Shown: piece by piece, positions 1 to 12,984 of the stretch
How positions within the stretch are numbered: position 1 is the stretch's first letter
Layout of the letters: each line of letters begins with the position of its first letter
Assembly: GCF_947623445.1 (NCBI RefSeq)
Contig: NC_135244.1
Coordinates: forward strand, 6,324,001 to 6,388,000
DNA: 64,000 nt
Origin: Clavelina lepadiformis
Taxonomy: Eukaryota; Chordata; Ascidiacea; Aplousobranchia; Clavelinidae
Reading direction: 5' to 3'
Position numbers and translations under genes: made by a program
The notes under the pieces: model-generated
The model's input: the letters and a program-made list of their open reading frames with translations, nothing else
What the model was told of the DNA's origin: nothing
Databases searched by the model: none

Positions 1-2261
1 CGGTTGTTGGCATGCTTGTGTGTTATAGTTCAGCTTTTATGATAGTTATCGTGTATTTTCAAATGACATTTTTAGAAGGCTGTCACTAAGGTTACGGTAT
101 TAAACTGGTTACGTTCGCAGGTATCTTTTGCGTTTACTTCTACTTTAATTGTTAATCTAATGTATCTTCGAATATATATTTAGGACACACTAAAAGGCTA
201 AAGTTGAAAACAGTGTTCCTCAGATCCCCACAACTAAGTCTATTTGAACCTTATTTCAGGCGTTTACTGAGACCCTATGAATATTAAACTCCAATTAAAA
301 TTATAGCCTAAATAGCTAAAATCAACTTTCTCTTAGGTCTAGCCCACTCTTTTCTTTAAGCATAATTGCCAATCTAAGGCATTCTATAACAACGGGTGGA
401 CGGGCTGCTGGCCTATCTATAACCTAGTCGAGGCTAGTCACCTTGGTTCTAACATACAAGTGTACAAGCTGATGACGTCACAACTTGAGTAGCTGGTGTC
501 TAGTATACAAAGGTATCCTGTGGTTGTGCGCTTGTATACGAGACCTGTGACCTTTTTTTTAGAAATAATGCTTAAAGCAATTGCTGTCGGATTTGACAAC
601 GGATTTGCCGAAGCTTCTGAAGATTACAAAAATTATATAGGTTAAGGTATAGGCCAGATGGGAAAGTAGTAGGGCCGTTTTCAGCAAGATCTTGCATGTG
701 CCAAACACCCAATTATGACAATTGTAAGTACTCAAAAATGCTATGACACACTTGTGCACACTTAATTGCCTTTAATTATTTAACATTAACATGCACAGTC
801 TGACTAATTAAATCTCTAAGTTAATTAAACATTGACTACGTAAAAGTTTTGTCCAGCTCAATAAGGGCACAATTACGCAAATAACTGAGGGCCACTGTGG
901 CTCATTGAAAACATTTTTAAGAGTGCCTATGCCAAATTCTGCATTCTGACATTGCCCGCAAGACAGCAAAGCTCACATGATGACCTTGTTTGAGAATCAT
1001 TTTAATCTTTATTTGATTATTCTGAGTGATTGGATTTTGCGATGACTGTAGTTAATAATGTTGTTGAAGTTGGCTCGATAGCCAAGTGGCTGGAGCTTTG
1101 GGCTCGTAACACTGTGGTTCGTTTTTGACACCTGCTGGCACTACCATTGTAGTGTCCTTGGGCAAGGCTGTAACAGCGCTTGCTGCTGTTCAGTAGTGCT
1201 GGAGAATAGTCCTATATTCGAGCAATATGATATAAAAAATCAACAAAAACAAATAACAAATCTGTGAAAATCGGGACTTGACCAATTTGTGCTAACACTT
1301 TCCTCAGTCCGAGAGTAAAGATTATCATACGGTGCCAATGTTGTTTTGATCAATCGATGGTTCTTAACTTCCTGTGTTTGAGGACTAGTAAAAGTTACAG
1401 AAATACTTTGCAAGCCGATAAAAAAATTTGCTGCATGTTTTTATATAATTGTATCAACTAAAATTATAGCTGCATGCCAACAAGCAGCACTTCTGCATTT
1501 AATGTACGCTGATGAATAAATTGAGCATGCAAAAAAACGAATTCAAATGCCCAAAAATTGTTGTTTCATGTGATAAATTTATAAAAGGATTCAAGTTTAT
1601 CTCCTGTAAAACTGATAATGTTGCATTGAAAACTACATAATTTGTAACAGGTTAGGTTTTGTTGCTGTAGGCCTGAAATAATGTTCCTTATAGACTGGTA
1701 AAAAAGTAAACTTATTGGTAGTTGAAAACACTGGTGTAGACAACCTTGAAACAATATTCTGTGGCAACTTGTAGCTACTGTTCGCATTCGTATTGCCAGT
1801 GTACCGGTGATGCAAACTACTTGTGAAATGTTAATTCTGAAAAGCTACAAGTGGAGCTAGGAAGTGAGATATTTTTTCACTGCACAAGATTGCTTGTTCA
1901 TAGTTAAAATAAAGCACTTGTTAGGGAAGTTTTGGTTTATTATTTTAAGTTGCATTGCATCATATTACATATATATTTTCTCACTGTTTGTTCTATTGCT
2001 TTTGTTCAAACATGAAGTATGGAAAGTATTCTGGTAGATAGTTAACATAAACCATTATTTTGACATAATGTTTTTTTTTATTATAAATGTACACAGAGTT
2101 TGTAAAATAGTTTAAACATTGCAAGACAAAAAGCTTGCATTTATACCTGTATGTTTTAACCATAAATTGTTTTTTCTTGACATGTTTTTAAAATGATTCT
2201 AAACAGGCCGTAATGTAATACTGTACTGTGGCTGTCCTAATTATTAAGAAACAAGATTGTC
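1..2261. other. Upstream region of the zinc-finger gene, no gene seen
   Basis: This AT-rich stretch precedes the first coding exon of the zinc-finger gene. I see no convincing coding sequence in it; the short open frames lack splice or homology support. It contains a tRNA-derived SINE at about 1072-1235, listed separately. The promoter and any 5' untranslated exon of the zinc-finger gene presumably lie here, but no TATA box or initiator could be assigned with confidence. Confidence 0.5.
1072..1235 (+). repeat. tRNA-derived SINE
   Basis: The first 70 bases resemble a tRNA: an A-box-like segment TAGCCAAGTGGC, and about 40 bases later a B-box-like GTGGTTCG. They are followed by CCTTGGGCAAGGCTGTAACA, which resembles the conserved CTTGGGCAAGGCACTTAAC segment of many animal SINEs. 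Together these mark a tRNA-headed SINE with a conserved central body. Its 3' end is approximate because no clear tail or target-site duplication was found. It lies about 1 kb upstream of the zinc-finger gene and points the same way. Confidence 0.6.
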
Positions 2262-5200
2262 ATGATAGCAAGCAGTGCGTCAAATTCAAGAGAGGTTCTT
2301 GCTAGTATGGAAACAACATCCCACAGTGCACACAGTTATCTGACCCAGTCAATAGATATGTCAGGTATCGCATAAGAGCATAGCTTTGCATACTGGTACA
2401 TAAACTTTAACAATCAGTACCATGATGCATCACAAGTCTAGTGATTTTTAATACGTATTCTCATACATGCTTTTTTAATTAACTTTTGATTTGCTATGAT
2501 ATTTATTTTTTCAGATATACCAGCGCAAAAAGATAGTTTTGTAGCGGCCACTACTACTAGTGGTCAGAAACAACAGATGACTTATTCCAGTGCTCCGCTA
2601 CCTCCATCCCAACACGATTGGTCGCATCCCATCTCGCAAACTTATAATTTGTTGCCAAACTCATCTCACATGGTTACTAGTCATACTTCCTTACTTCCTT
2701 CGGATCCTGGAGTGCCAGTAAATTCACAAGCTTATCCTGCACCATATTCACAAAATCCTGCCTTAACACAAAATGCGACGTTTAACATCAACAATAACAA
2801 CCATTTGGCTTATTCTCAGTCTTCTGTTCCTTTAGCTGGTGGGAAGCCACCATATTATGATGGCTCACAACCATTATCTCAGTCTGTACCAAATGCAACA
2901 CCCCAGTCTGACATCTGGCCTCATTCAGCTCATTATATGAATAAGCCTGAAGCACCTCCTAATGCATTTCATGCCCCAGATCCCAATGTTAAAACATCAG
3001 CCTTTGAAAACTCGGAAAATAGAGGAAATGGCAGAGTTGTGAGATCATTTCCATGTCCAAAATGTGCAAAGGTCAGTACATTATAGACAATTTTAATTCG
3101 ATTAGGATATCACTCAGGCACAATAAGGATTTCAGAATTCATAATTAACCATATTACACAGTTGGTAAATATGTGGCTTTGTCTTATTTTGGCTGTGTTC
3201 TCATTAGCTCACACCATTGTTTGTATTGTTTGAATTTTTTTATGACCATGATTTTCAGTTGACGCATTTGAATTCCCAGGCTTGCTACTTTTAGTACAAC
3301 TGTATACTTGTGAAAATTTCTTCAGTGTTGATTTTTAGCAGTTCTTTTCTTCATGAAAAGTTTGTTAAAATCGACTCATTGTTTCTGTAATTATAGCACT
3401 TCAAAAGCAATGTTCAGTGATAGGAAATGTTTTGGTTTCCTTAAATGACAACTTTGAAAATTTGCTCTGAATGACTCATCTCAAAGCTTGAAATCATGGC
3501 TACATATTACTCACTGATTTTCACACAAACTTACAACATAAATAAGTCTGAAAGTGTTGCTAATACATTTTATATCTATTTTTTGTAGGTCTTTAAGCGT
3601 GGTGACCATCTGAAACGTCATCTTTTGTCCGTACATGATCGTGATCATCCTTACCAATGCGGAGAATGTCCAAAAGGCTTTGCTTCAATTGACAGCCTTA
3701 TAAAGCACAACCAAAGCTCTCACCCTGACCTTATTACCAGTGGCCACTTGTGTGTCAGGTTTGTTATGGATATATTTTGTTATAACTGTACAACCTGTAT
3801 TGTACCCAAAAAATGTTTTAATGGATTAGCTATTATGGTTATTAATAAAGTTACTGGCCATTAATAAGTCAACTACTTTAATTTGATCTTTTCTTTGGAT
3901 GTCAAACTGTTTGGTATTATTTTTAAAACAATTTCCATTTAGTTTTGTCTATTTGAGGTCACTGCAAAAAGATTAATGTCATTGCAGAAATTTTGTTTTG
4001 AATTTCTACCCACTTATTAATAAATAAACCCAAATTTGTCCAGCACTTCATTTTTATTGACTTAATTTGAACTTGTATGTTGGAGGCTATTACAGTGGTT
4101 TGATTATTATATACTAAAAAAAGTTTATACTGTAGTTCAGATACAATACAGTATTACTTATACATGCATGGCTTAAGGTGTGTTAAGTCTTGCTGAAAAT
4201 CTTCATATCGATCGTCATTTTCAACAAACTTATTCAGATTGAATGTATATAATATATATATATGATAAAGTAGAGATTCTGCAAATTAGGGTAATTTTCT
4301 AAAAAGTGAAGAACCTTTTGTTTTAGATGTGGCATACGTTTTGCAACTCTGGTTGAAATTGAAAACCATGCTAATACTTTGCATGAGGAACAAGACATTG
4401 CTTACATGAGGGCGATCAATAAAAGCAGCAAAACTTTCTCGTGTATGATCTGTCACAAAACAGTATCATCTGAGAAGAATCTTAAACGGCACATTAAGAA
4501 ATTGCATGGGTATGTACAGCTAGACACCATGGTTATTAAATTTTGGTATCTGTATCTAATAAGCAAATTACCAAAGAAGAATTGTAGAATATTTATTGTG
4601 ACTTTTTGTTAATTCAAGCTATGGTCAATTGCTTACCAGAATTAACACCATCTTGTAATTTCAAAAAATAGCAGTGACAGAAATATTTTTAAGTGGATGT
4701 TGCTTTAGCTAAGCCAATATTGCAGCCATCAAAATTATATCAGGTTTCATTATTAGCCAATATTTATATGAAGAGCAATGCTCTTAAAAATTGATAGTCA
4801 CCGAAAATGATAACTATGGACAGGAAAACAATAAAAACAGTTTTAAGGTAAGACATTCAGGTCCCATGAATAGTAGTATTATTCAGTTCTGTTTGTGAGA
4901 TCATGTAAAAAAATTAATGAATAGATCGTTCCATTTTCAATCACCTGTTTATTGAGGTTGCAGATATGCTGTGTGATTAATAGGGGGCCTCTTGGAATTT
5001 TCTTCCATAATCATTTTTGTAAATTTTTAACATCTGAAAATTGTTTGTGTTGATGCTATCAAATATGCAACCATGGCATTTGGCATTGAATGATGTGTTT
5101 TTATGGCTGATTTATTTGATGAATGATGAATTTCGATACCAAACGATTCAACAAATACCGTATATCTGTATACTGTAATTTGATATCCCCACCAACCCAG

Positions 5201-8200
5201 CTAACTGCCTAACTGTCAAGGAAGCGTCTTTATTTTTTTCTTCGTTTACTTTAGTGAGAAATTTCACTTTTTCTGCAAAACTTTTCTATACCATTCTATT
5301 TTACAAGATGGACGCAATTGTACCGAAGTAAAAGCGACTATGAAGCTGGCACGGCCTTATATCAGTTCATTGTCGATTGTTACTGCATCGATCGTCATTG
5401 TTTCACCATAATCACTCATAATGCAATTGCATCTTGTGTTAAAACGGACGAAGCATTGTTTATTGTGTCATAACCTAACTATAGGAATTGCGAACCTGTG
5501 TCCGAATTAAGCGGAGAATTGTCCGAATTAACGGGAGTTTTTTACGTTCAATTTTTACTTTTGTTCCGTTCCCGAGCATTTTGGCCGAATAAAGCGGTTG
5601 TCCGGGTTATCCGGTGTCCGAATTAAGCGGATTCGACTGTATATATATATATATATATAGTAAATTCCTATTGAGACATTTTTGTGATGTTTAATAGGGA
5701 TTATTACAACATAAGCATATGTATATAACTCTTTCCAATCTATGTGTTGAACTGTAATTAATAACAGCTTTTCAGTAAATTAATTAAATCGGTTTTCCAT
5801 GTTTTGTATAATTATATATATATATGTACTGTATATAAATTAATGTTATTACAAGTTTTATGCAAGGCATCTTGCACAACCAAGAAAGCAAAAAATAATG
5901 GATTGATCCCCACAGGCCACAGCTGAAGGTTGTATTACATTAAAATTACAATAGAGGGTTAGATAAAGCAACATGTCGTATTGTATTAATCGGCATTCTT
6001 TTGTAAGAAAAACTGTACCTAGTGGCATAATTTAACTTTCGGATTTAAATTCTTATATTGGCCAAGCTTTGTTACTAATTGCGTACAGTTGCATATAAGG
6101 TCTACCTAATAACAATTTTCAACAGTTATTGTGTTTATTAATGTACTTAAGCATTTAATTATATATGTATATTTTAAAATCCTACCTAAATCTTTAGTTG
6201 TCTACTTTTAAGGTTAATGCGTTTGTTTTGCTGGTGAAAAGAGATTCTGGTAAATCAATTGTTAAAGAAATAATTCACTTGCGAGTGGCTACTAGGTATG
6301 CCAGAAGGATATTTTTGTTTTAGAAAATGCTTTATCTATTTTAAATTTTTTTTAATTCAATCTTTGGTTTTAATTCTGATGTTGGCTAGAATTAAGTTAA
6401 CCATTCTCATTGAATGCAGAACATCAAAGGCAACATAGTCAGTATTGTATAGACCATGACAATGCCAATTGTTTTATTTCATAGCCGTTCTACTTAAATA
6501 ACAATCTGATGGAAAGAATCTTAGTCTTCATTAACATATTCAGTGCTGTCAAGTGTAGAATATTTAATGAAATTTCCTGTGCGATTTCATGTTTCAGCCT
6601 AAACGCAATACATGAATTATTGATGACTCTCATGCTTATCTCACTTTTTTGTATTGCCGATGTACACCATGTATTTACTTTCATTTGATCCTAATGACTA
6701 ATAGGCTGCGTTGAATTAGATGTGGCTTTGTGCTATGCTAGTTTAGTGTAAGTAAGACTGGAAGTGTTTTGAGTTTAGCATTTATGTTCACCAATCACCA
6801 TATGATCATTTATTGCATATTTTAAAAATCTAGCAGCTAGCCATGCATATTTAATATGCTGAATTGGAAATTGCACAGTTAGCCAACCTAACAGATGTGT
6901 TTAGAGCAGTCCTAACGGCCAGATCATTTGTAGTTTGCAGAATATGTGGATACATCAGTGAGTAATTGAGCTTTTCTGTCAGTATGTGCAGCTATATAAA
7001 TATGACCTTGTTGGTATGCTTAAAATGAAGTTTTAATTGGTTAGTTTATGCAGGTTTTCACCATAGTGTTTAAAAATTTATTCACGAACCGTTGTTGACA
7101 GGTCTGTAGCTGAAACTAAATTTATGAACGGAAACTTACCTCAAGTGCTGCTGAATGCCAGTGCCATAGTGAGATATAGATAATGTACATGTTTCTAGTC
7201 TGCCTTATAAGGAATTCTATATGACGCTATATCCTGTTTTAGAATAACTTTACCACTTGAATGCTGAATAGCCAGTTGAAGTTTGTAATGTTATCAGTCT
7301 GGTTTCAGCCGCTGGTAAGTACAACAGTTTTCAATTAGAATGGAAAATTGGACCAGGATTATGAAGTATAAGCACAAAAAATTTGTTTTGCTAAAAAAAA
7401 CATAGGCAAACCAAGTTTATTAAAAAACTGAGCAGAAGCCCTTCACAAATTTCTTAGTGCCTCAGAAACATTTATAAAGCAATTAATGAATGTAGTTTAT
7501 TTGTTGAAATTCACATGACCTTTATAAGAATTGGTTGAACTTGTAATGATTTTTATACATGATGTGATTTTGTTGTGTGAAAATAGTTTTTTATTTCACC
7601 AGAGAAAGTGAAGGAAGCAAACAGCTTTGTTACAAATGTAATACAAGTTTTGATTCTGTAAGTGAGTTGCAAGCACACAACACCAAAGTTCACACTGAAG
7701 AGCCCACTTATAAGCATGATGTGAATTCAGCTAACAGTGCAGTGAACATGCAACAAGGTATGTGCCTATTAAAGGATCTTTTTCTTCAGCAAAAAAAGTA
7801 TAACAATGTGTAGGCTAAAATTTGTCATAACTTTGGTTGGGATAAACAGGTTTTGTTTATGAAGATGAGGATTAAGATTAACCTAATATTTTCTTTATCA
7901 AACATAATTCATTAAACAGCACACCACGCAAAAGGGAACCAGCAATCTCAACCGCAACCAGTTCATCCAGTGATTTATAACACTGAGCATCAACACCATA
8001 ATTTTGTACAACAATGTGACCCAAGACAGCTTTCGGAATCTTCAAACTTTCTGCCACCTAATTGTCAACAACCATATATCTCTTCAACTGCTGTACAGAA
8101 AGAAGCTAATATGAACCCATACCTATTTTCGGAGCAACAGAATCTTCATAACCCCTATCCATGTGCTCCAGTGCAAGGTCAGGTTACTTTCAACCCAACG

Positions 8201-10866
8201 CCGTCTATTGTTTCTAGTTCACACCATGACATAAAACCTCATCTTGTTGATGCGTCCATTCTGGAAGCATCTATCAACAACCAACAGCAACCAATAGAGT
8301 CACAAATCTCTATCACAGATTCCCTTCGAACACCAATCAAAGAACAGGAAGTAACCAAACAGGAGCAGAATCCCTCTTCATTTTTATCTGAAGAGCGATC
8401 TCTTGATTTGAACAGTTCTACTTGTAACAAAGATAGTAGCTCTGTATCAGAAGCATTTTCAAAGGCCATGAAAACTCTATCAGACTTCTCATATGACGAT
8501 TACACTCTGCAGGTGGATGCTGCAGACTATTTACCGGCTGCACCCTCAGTTTTTCGTTCTAATTCTCCACTGCCCAACTTCCATTTTCCAAGCTCTGTGC
8601 AAGTTGCTGAACCTTGTGCAACAACAGTCCCTGTTTCCTATTCAATTACACAACCTGCTCAAGTCAGTCAGCCAGTATTTGTTGTCGGCCCTGCTGTTCC
8701 GTTTTCAGAAGTGGCATCTGGCCATACACAAGTTCAGACATCTGCTGCTTCTACAGATGTAGCACCACCAGAAATTCCCACCTATAAATCACAACCAGGC
8801 AAACCGAGCTCAATTGTGTCCAGTGGCTCAGTGGAATGTGCAAATCTACCATTGCAGGCTAGAAGGGGCCGTCCAAAAAAGAGGCGTGGCACTGAAGACG
8901 AAGAGGGTGAATATGGAGCACAAACCATGATTCTGAAAGAATTTGATGATGGAATAACATTGAAATTTAATTGCACTGTTTGCAATCAGACCTATGATGT
9001 AAGGAACTTTCCCATTGAATTGAATTATTGGCTAATAGTAAAAATAAATTTTATCTGCATTCTTTACTAAATTAAAGTTCATATTTCAACTTAGATTTTT
9101 TATCAAATTCTGTCAATATTGCTTTCAGGGCATTGATAATCTCATGCATCACGTTGAAGGTGTTCATTTAAGTGTCAACCCGAATGAATGCTGTATATGT
9201 AATAAGAGATTTGCACAAGCTGGCAATGTGAAGCGACACATTCGTTTTGTGCATTTGCGTGAACGTCCATTCAGGTGCAGAGAATGTGACTCAACTTTTG
9301 ACAGGTATATAAATCTTTAAAACTTCAAACAACATGTTATCCTGTTAAATTATTTGTTTTCTTGATTAGGTGCGTTAATAATTATTTGTAAAAGTCAATT
9401 ACAGAGCATACTTACTACTTTTTTAATCAAAATAAGTAGTCATGTTTTTTTTTATAAATCTGCCAATTATGATTTATTATGTAAACAAGTTGTCATGGTA
9501 TCAGCAGACCACATGAAATTGAAGATCTAATGTCTTGTTGCTAAAACAGTGAGTTTTTTAAATCTAAGCATGATGGAAGTTTTAATGTTTTCTAGATTAT
9601 GTTACTTGCAACGTCACATGCGATCTCACATTGATTCCAAAGTTAACAGCCCAGACACAGCACACTTGAATCCTTGTAACTGTCCGGAATGTGGCAAACG
9701 CTGTCTCACTGCTCATCATCTACGTGGGCACATGCAAAGAAAGCACTTTGCTAAAAACAAGAAGCAATCTGGGAGTTTAGTTAAGAAATATGGTCATCTT
9801 TTCGGAGGGAGCGAATTTCAGACTATGCTTGGTGTGAAAGAACTTGATGAGTTTGGAAGGCCAATTAATCCCACCGGAAAATCCAAGAGTAGGAAGACTA
9901 GTAGACAAATGGTAAGAATTGCTATTATTATCTTGTTGGTTTTAAGACTTTGATAAGGTAACTTCAATGCTTTGGCAACTCTTCATTGTCCATTGTTTTC
10001 AAAAGAATGGAATCAATTCTCAAATATATAAGGAAAAGAAGGAAGCTAACTGTAGTAATCTCTTAAATGGAGTTGGTAACATAATGGTAACTTCTCACCA
10101 AAACCCGGCCAGTAATGAGTTACAAGTTAATCCTGAAATTCAAGTAAGTTCCCCTAATTTATGTATTGAAGACTATATCATGAAACTTGTGGAAGGTATT
10201 GGCCAATAGAACTATGCTATCAATACCGTTTTTGGTTTTGTTTAGAAACCGAAATTCCCAACATCCCTCAACAACACATCTTCCATGATGGCTCCAAGAG
10301 CCTATGCCGTAACAAATGCAGTTGTAAAACCAACAACCAAAATATCTAAACAAAAACCGCACTCTCATGCTGGTCCTTCAATGGGTAAAAAAGGGAACAA
10401 GTCAAAAAAGAGTCAGTTTAGGTTGTATAATAACCTTGGAAAATTTAATAAAAACAAACAGCGTCAGCTCTTGCAATACAAATGCCAACATTGCCCAAGT
10501 CGCAGGTTTCCGAGCCTTTCCTTGCTCAAGAGCCACATTGCAGTGGAGCATCACAGCACTACACATCGTCATCTTTGTCTACTATGCGGTCGGAGTTACT
10601 CTACAAGAAGTTTACTGGTTGTTCACGTCAAGAAGAGCCATGAGCAAAAAGCTAGTGTTAGAGCTAGAAAGAACAACTCAACTGTGCCACCATTTGGTAA
10701 AATTACCCTTCATAGAAAAGTTGATAAAAGCAGTCCCTGTCAAAGCATCTCTGACAAACATGCAAAAATGCCACTACCAGGCAGTTTTGAGCTTAAGTCT
10801 GACTATCAGCCCCAGCCTTATCCTTCTGTGTCACACATACCAACGCATTCAATGCTTCAAACATGA
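2262..10866 (+). CDS. Eleven-finger C2H2 zinc-finger protein with AT-hook (10 exons)
   Basis: Coding exons by splice signals and phase: 2262-2364, 2515-3071, 3589-3758, 4327-4509, 7603-7757, 7920-8998, 9129-9304, 9596-9911, 10006-10143, 10246-10866. The sum is 3,498 bases, an uninterrupted 1,165-residue frame. Eleven C2H2 fingers are visible. The first five span residues about 215-368 (for example C215, C218, H231, H236). The other six start near 741, 770, 799, 837, 1039 and 1070. A basic AT-hook core, RRGRPKKRRG, sits near residue 704. Residues 35-210 and 390-700 are low-complexity Gln/Ser/Pro-rich linkers, probably disordered. The protein is presumably a nuclear DNA-binding transcription regulator. 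No KRAB, BTB, SET or SCAN domain was seen, so I name no orthologue. Several introns fall inside fingers: fingers 1 and 6 are cut just after their Cys pairs and finger 3 between its two Cys residues. ATG 2262 is the first Met of the open frame, but an upstream exon cannot be excluded. The weakest boundary is the exon 9 acceptor. Confidence 0.85.
5460..5641 (-). mobile_element. End of a pogo/Tigger-like or similar DNA transposon remnant
   Basis: Within intron 4 of the zinc-finger gene the sequence repeatedly reads GTCCGAATTAAGCGG-like words and ends in GGATTCGACTGTA just before an (AT)n run. On the minus strand this gives TACAGTCGAATCCGCTTAAT, which resembles the termini of pogo/Tigger-type elements and their MITEs (CAGTCGAACC...CGCTTAT...). 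The opposite terminus was not found, so this is called a remnant and its left boundary is arbitrary. Confidence 0.4.
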
Positions 10867-12220
10867 AACTGCCATAGAGCTTAGAATTCTTGCTAGTGAT
10901 CCTATATTACCTGTAAAAAGTTTTCCATGGTGTTCTGTTGATCAATATTTTCCAATGTGTCATCAAATTGTACTAGTGCGTTTGCTGCTTTTAGTTTTGT
11001 CTATTAGCTTTTACCTTACATTTGTAATGTTTCATTTGGCACTACCATGTACAATGAAATCTTGGTATTAATTTGCTAAGTGTATCCTCTCATTAGATGC
11101 TTCTTTCCAATACAAACAGTTCTAAAATTTGTTTATCTATGTGATCCAACCTCTACAGCAACTTCGTGATATTAACAGTAATGCAGTTTCTTCATTGATG
11201 GAGCTATTTCTCTAGTCACTGTCATTACCTAAAATTTTATAATGTTTTTATGTTATCGTTTTATTGGTATCTTTGCACAATAATGGTCACATCTTCAATC
11301 AGTCTGCTAAAGGTTTGGTGCTACATCATCATATTTTGTAGCTATTATCTCACTCAAAGATTTACTTATCATCTAAGGTCAATTTTTATATGTTTTACCT
11401 TTTTGATAGTAGAATATTATCATTTGTACTGAGTTTTATGCGGAAAATTTTATTACACATACAGACACTTAATGAATTCTTAATTGATTGAAAATTGCAG
11501 CCCTTTGTATTGTTTCCATCAATCAAGTGAAAACAGATCAAATGTGTTACAGTTTTAAAATTGCCAATGTTCGTTTTGTAATTCATGGGACATAAAACAA
11601 ATTATTTTAACACAAAGCTGTAAATTTAATGAAATACACTACCAGTTGAAAGTGTTTATGTTTTGTTTGTTGTTATCTGTAATCTAACTGTCTATGGTAG
11701 CACTGTATTTCAATGTATGTAATCATTATTGTTGCTTTGTAGCTAATTTTTTTGTGAACACTCTTATTGTTGCAGTATTCGTCACAAGTTTTATCAATCA
11801 TGACAGTGAACTCAAGTCTATTTGCACTGCAACAACACATTTTTTAGAACCAATGTCTATCTGTTGCATGATATTTTTGCTACAATATCAGATGTGCAAC
11901 TTGTAAATGATCAACATGCATGAATCTGTGTAATGTTATGTCTTAACCGAATACATTCATTTACTGTAATATAATTGAAATTCTCAATTCATGTTCAGTA
12001 AATACATTGCTATACTGAGCTGAGTAAGATTTTCTATAAGTTCTGTTAAAAAGAATGTGACTGTCAGAAGATTTTTTGTATAACTGTATAGACTAGGCAA
12101 AAGGTGAAAGTACAATATATTAGAGAATTAATTTAAGGTTGGAATACAATATTTGAATGGGCATTTTTTGAATTTTACATGCAATAGATTACAAAAAACA
12201 TAAGCACACCAAATGTTTCT
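10867..12220 (+). other. 3' region of the zinc-finger gene, convergent intergenic space
   Basis: This stretch lies between the zinc-finger stop codon and the poly(A) signal of the convergent SDHAF3 unit. It is AT-rich, with no open frame that has support. It probably holds a long 3' untranslated region of the zinc-finger gene; no canonical AATAAA was found on the plus strand, so the end of that transcript is unknown. Confidence 0.4.
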
Positions 12221-12226
12221 TTTATT
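12221..12226 (-). terminator. AATAAA poly(A) signal of the SDHAF3 two-cistron unit
   Basis: Plus-strand TTTATT here reads AATAAA on the minus strand, about 80 bases after the stop codon of the second cistron. It is the first canonical poly(A) signal after that stop and would end the whole unit. Confidence 0.6.
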
Positions 12227-12306
12227 GAAAACTATACATCAAAAAAAGAAAAAAATATACAACTGACAAGCTCAAGGAGCACGTTTTTACTACATTAACA
12301 AACGTT

Positions 12307-12588
12307 TTACTTTGTCTTTTCATGTGGCATTTTATCTTTTGAAGTATTTTCAGCAACAATAGGTTTCTGCCGAGGACATAGTTTTTCCCAAGAATCAACA
12401 TTAAGTTCCTTATCAGTTAGCGGAGGCTCTGATCGACGAAATACAAAGGCCCAAAAACTTTCCTCTTTTCTTACTTTAAAATTTGCTAATTCAGTATATG
12501 GCCGGTAGTGTAAAGGGTGTGCAACACTGAAAAAGCGCTGTGATCTGTTGACAGACCAAATTCTTGGAATAATTTTTTGGCTGATCAT
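12307..12588 (-). CDS. Small mitochondrial-type protein, second cistron after SDHAF3
   Basis: This is a 93-residue protein I do not recognise. The first ~30 residues (MISQKIIPRIWSVNRSQRFF...) are rich in Arg, Lys and Ser with hydrophobic residues and almost no acidic ones, as in a mitochondrial presequence. The middle contains FKVRKEESFWAFVFRRSEPP, and the tail is Lys-rich and charged. No transmembrane helix is obvious. The ATG lies 30 bases after the SDHAF3 stop, and the minus strand just before it reads AACTGTAG|A|ATG, a plausible splice acceptor with a one-base leader. A pyrimidine run, TCTCTTCTCC, lies in the gap. This suggests the downstream cistron is released by trans-splicing. A mitochondrial role is inferred from the N-terminus and from SDHAF3 as partner. 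It could instead be translated by reinitiation. Confidence 0.6.
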   Translation of the reverse strand: MISQKIIPRIWSVNRSQRFFSVAHPLHYRPYTELANFKVRKEESFWAFVFRRSEPPLTDKELNVDSWEKLCPRQKPIVAENTSKDKMPHEKTK

Positions 12589-12618
12589 TCTACAGTTGGC
12601 AATTACCAGGAGAAGAGA

Positions 12619-12984
12619 TTAACCCTCTTTAATATTAAACTGAGGATTTGGCTTGGTAGTTTCTTTCATCAATTCGTGCAACTGTACCAATTGTTCACTT
12701 GTAAAACGATCCAGTTGTTCAACGGAAATATTAAGCCCTAGTTTATCGTCTTTTCGTTTATCGTGTTGAGTCGTATCATGAACTTGTTTTTGCAATGTAT
12801 TAGCATACAATATCCACTGTTGCATAAATTCTGGCACAATTTCTGGGTTACAGTTTTTGTGCAACTTAAATTCACTCTTGACGTACTGGTCCCCAACGAT
12901 TTTAAGGTCGATAGGTAAATGTCCGTGCAACCTCAAAATTAGCTTATACAGGTTTCTTACATTTCGACCATGCACACTAGACAT
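12619..12984 (-). CDS. SDHAF3: Succinate dehydrogenase assembly factor 3 (SDHAF3/ACN9, LYR family)
   Basis: This 121-residue protein matches the length and pattern of SDHAF3 (ACN9), a mitochondrial matrix LYR-family protein that helps mature the iron-sulfur subunit of succinate dehydrogenase (complex II). Visible hallmarks are an N-terminal LYK (LYR-like) tripeptide at residues 12-14 in NLYKLILRLHG, then LPIDLKIVGDQYVKSEFKLH, and near the C-terminus the QLHELMKETTKPNPQFNI segment, close to the vertebrate QLQELMQEATKPNRQFSI. The frame is intronless. On the minus strand TTTTGCAG|GGTTTGAT precedes the ATG, an acceptor-like site eight bases upstream that could take a spliced leader or end a 5' UTR intron. 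It shares a presumed transcript with the small frame at 12307-12588. Confidence 0.88.
   Translation of the reverse strand: MSSVHGRNVRNLYKLILRLHGHLPIDLKIVGDQYVKSEFKLHKNCNPEIVPEFMQQWILYANTLQKQVHDTTQHDKRKDDKLGLNISVEQLDRFTSEQLVQLHELMKETTKPNPQFNIKEG

Noticed and set aside
10367..11071. 234-codon plus-strand frame as a separate protein
   Set aside because: It overlaps the last zinc-finger exon in another frame; the zinc-finger frame has two clear C2H2 fingers there.
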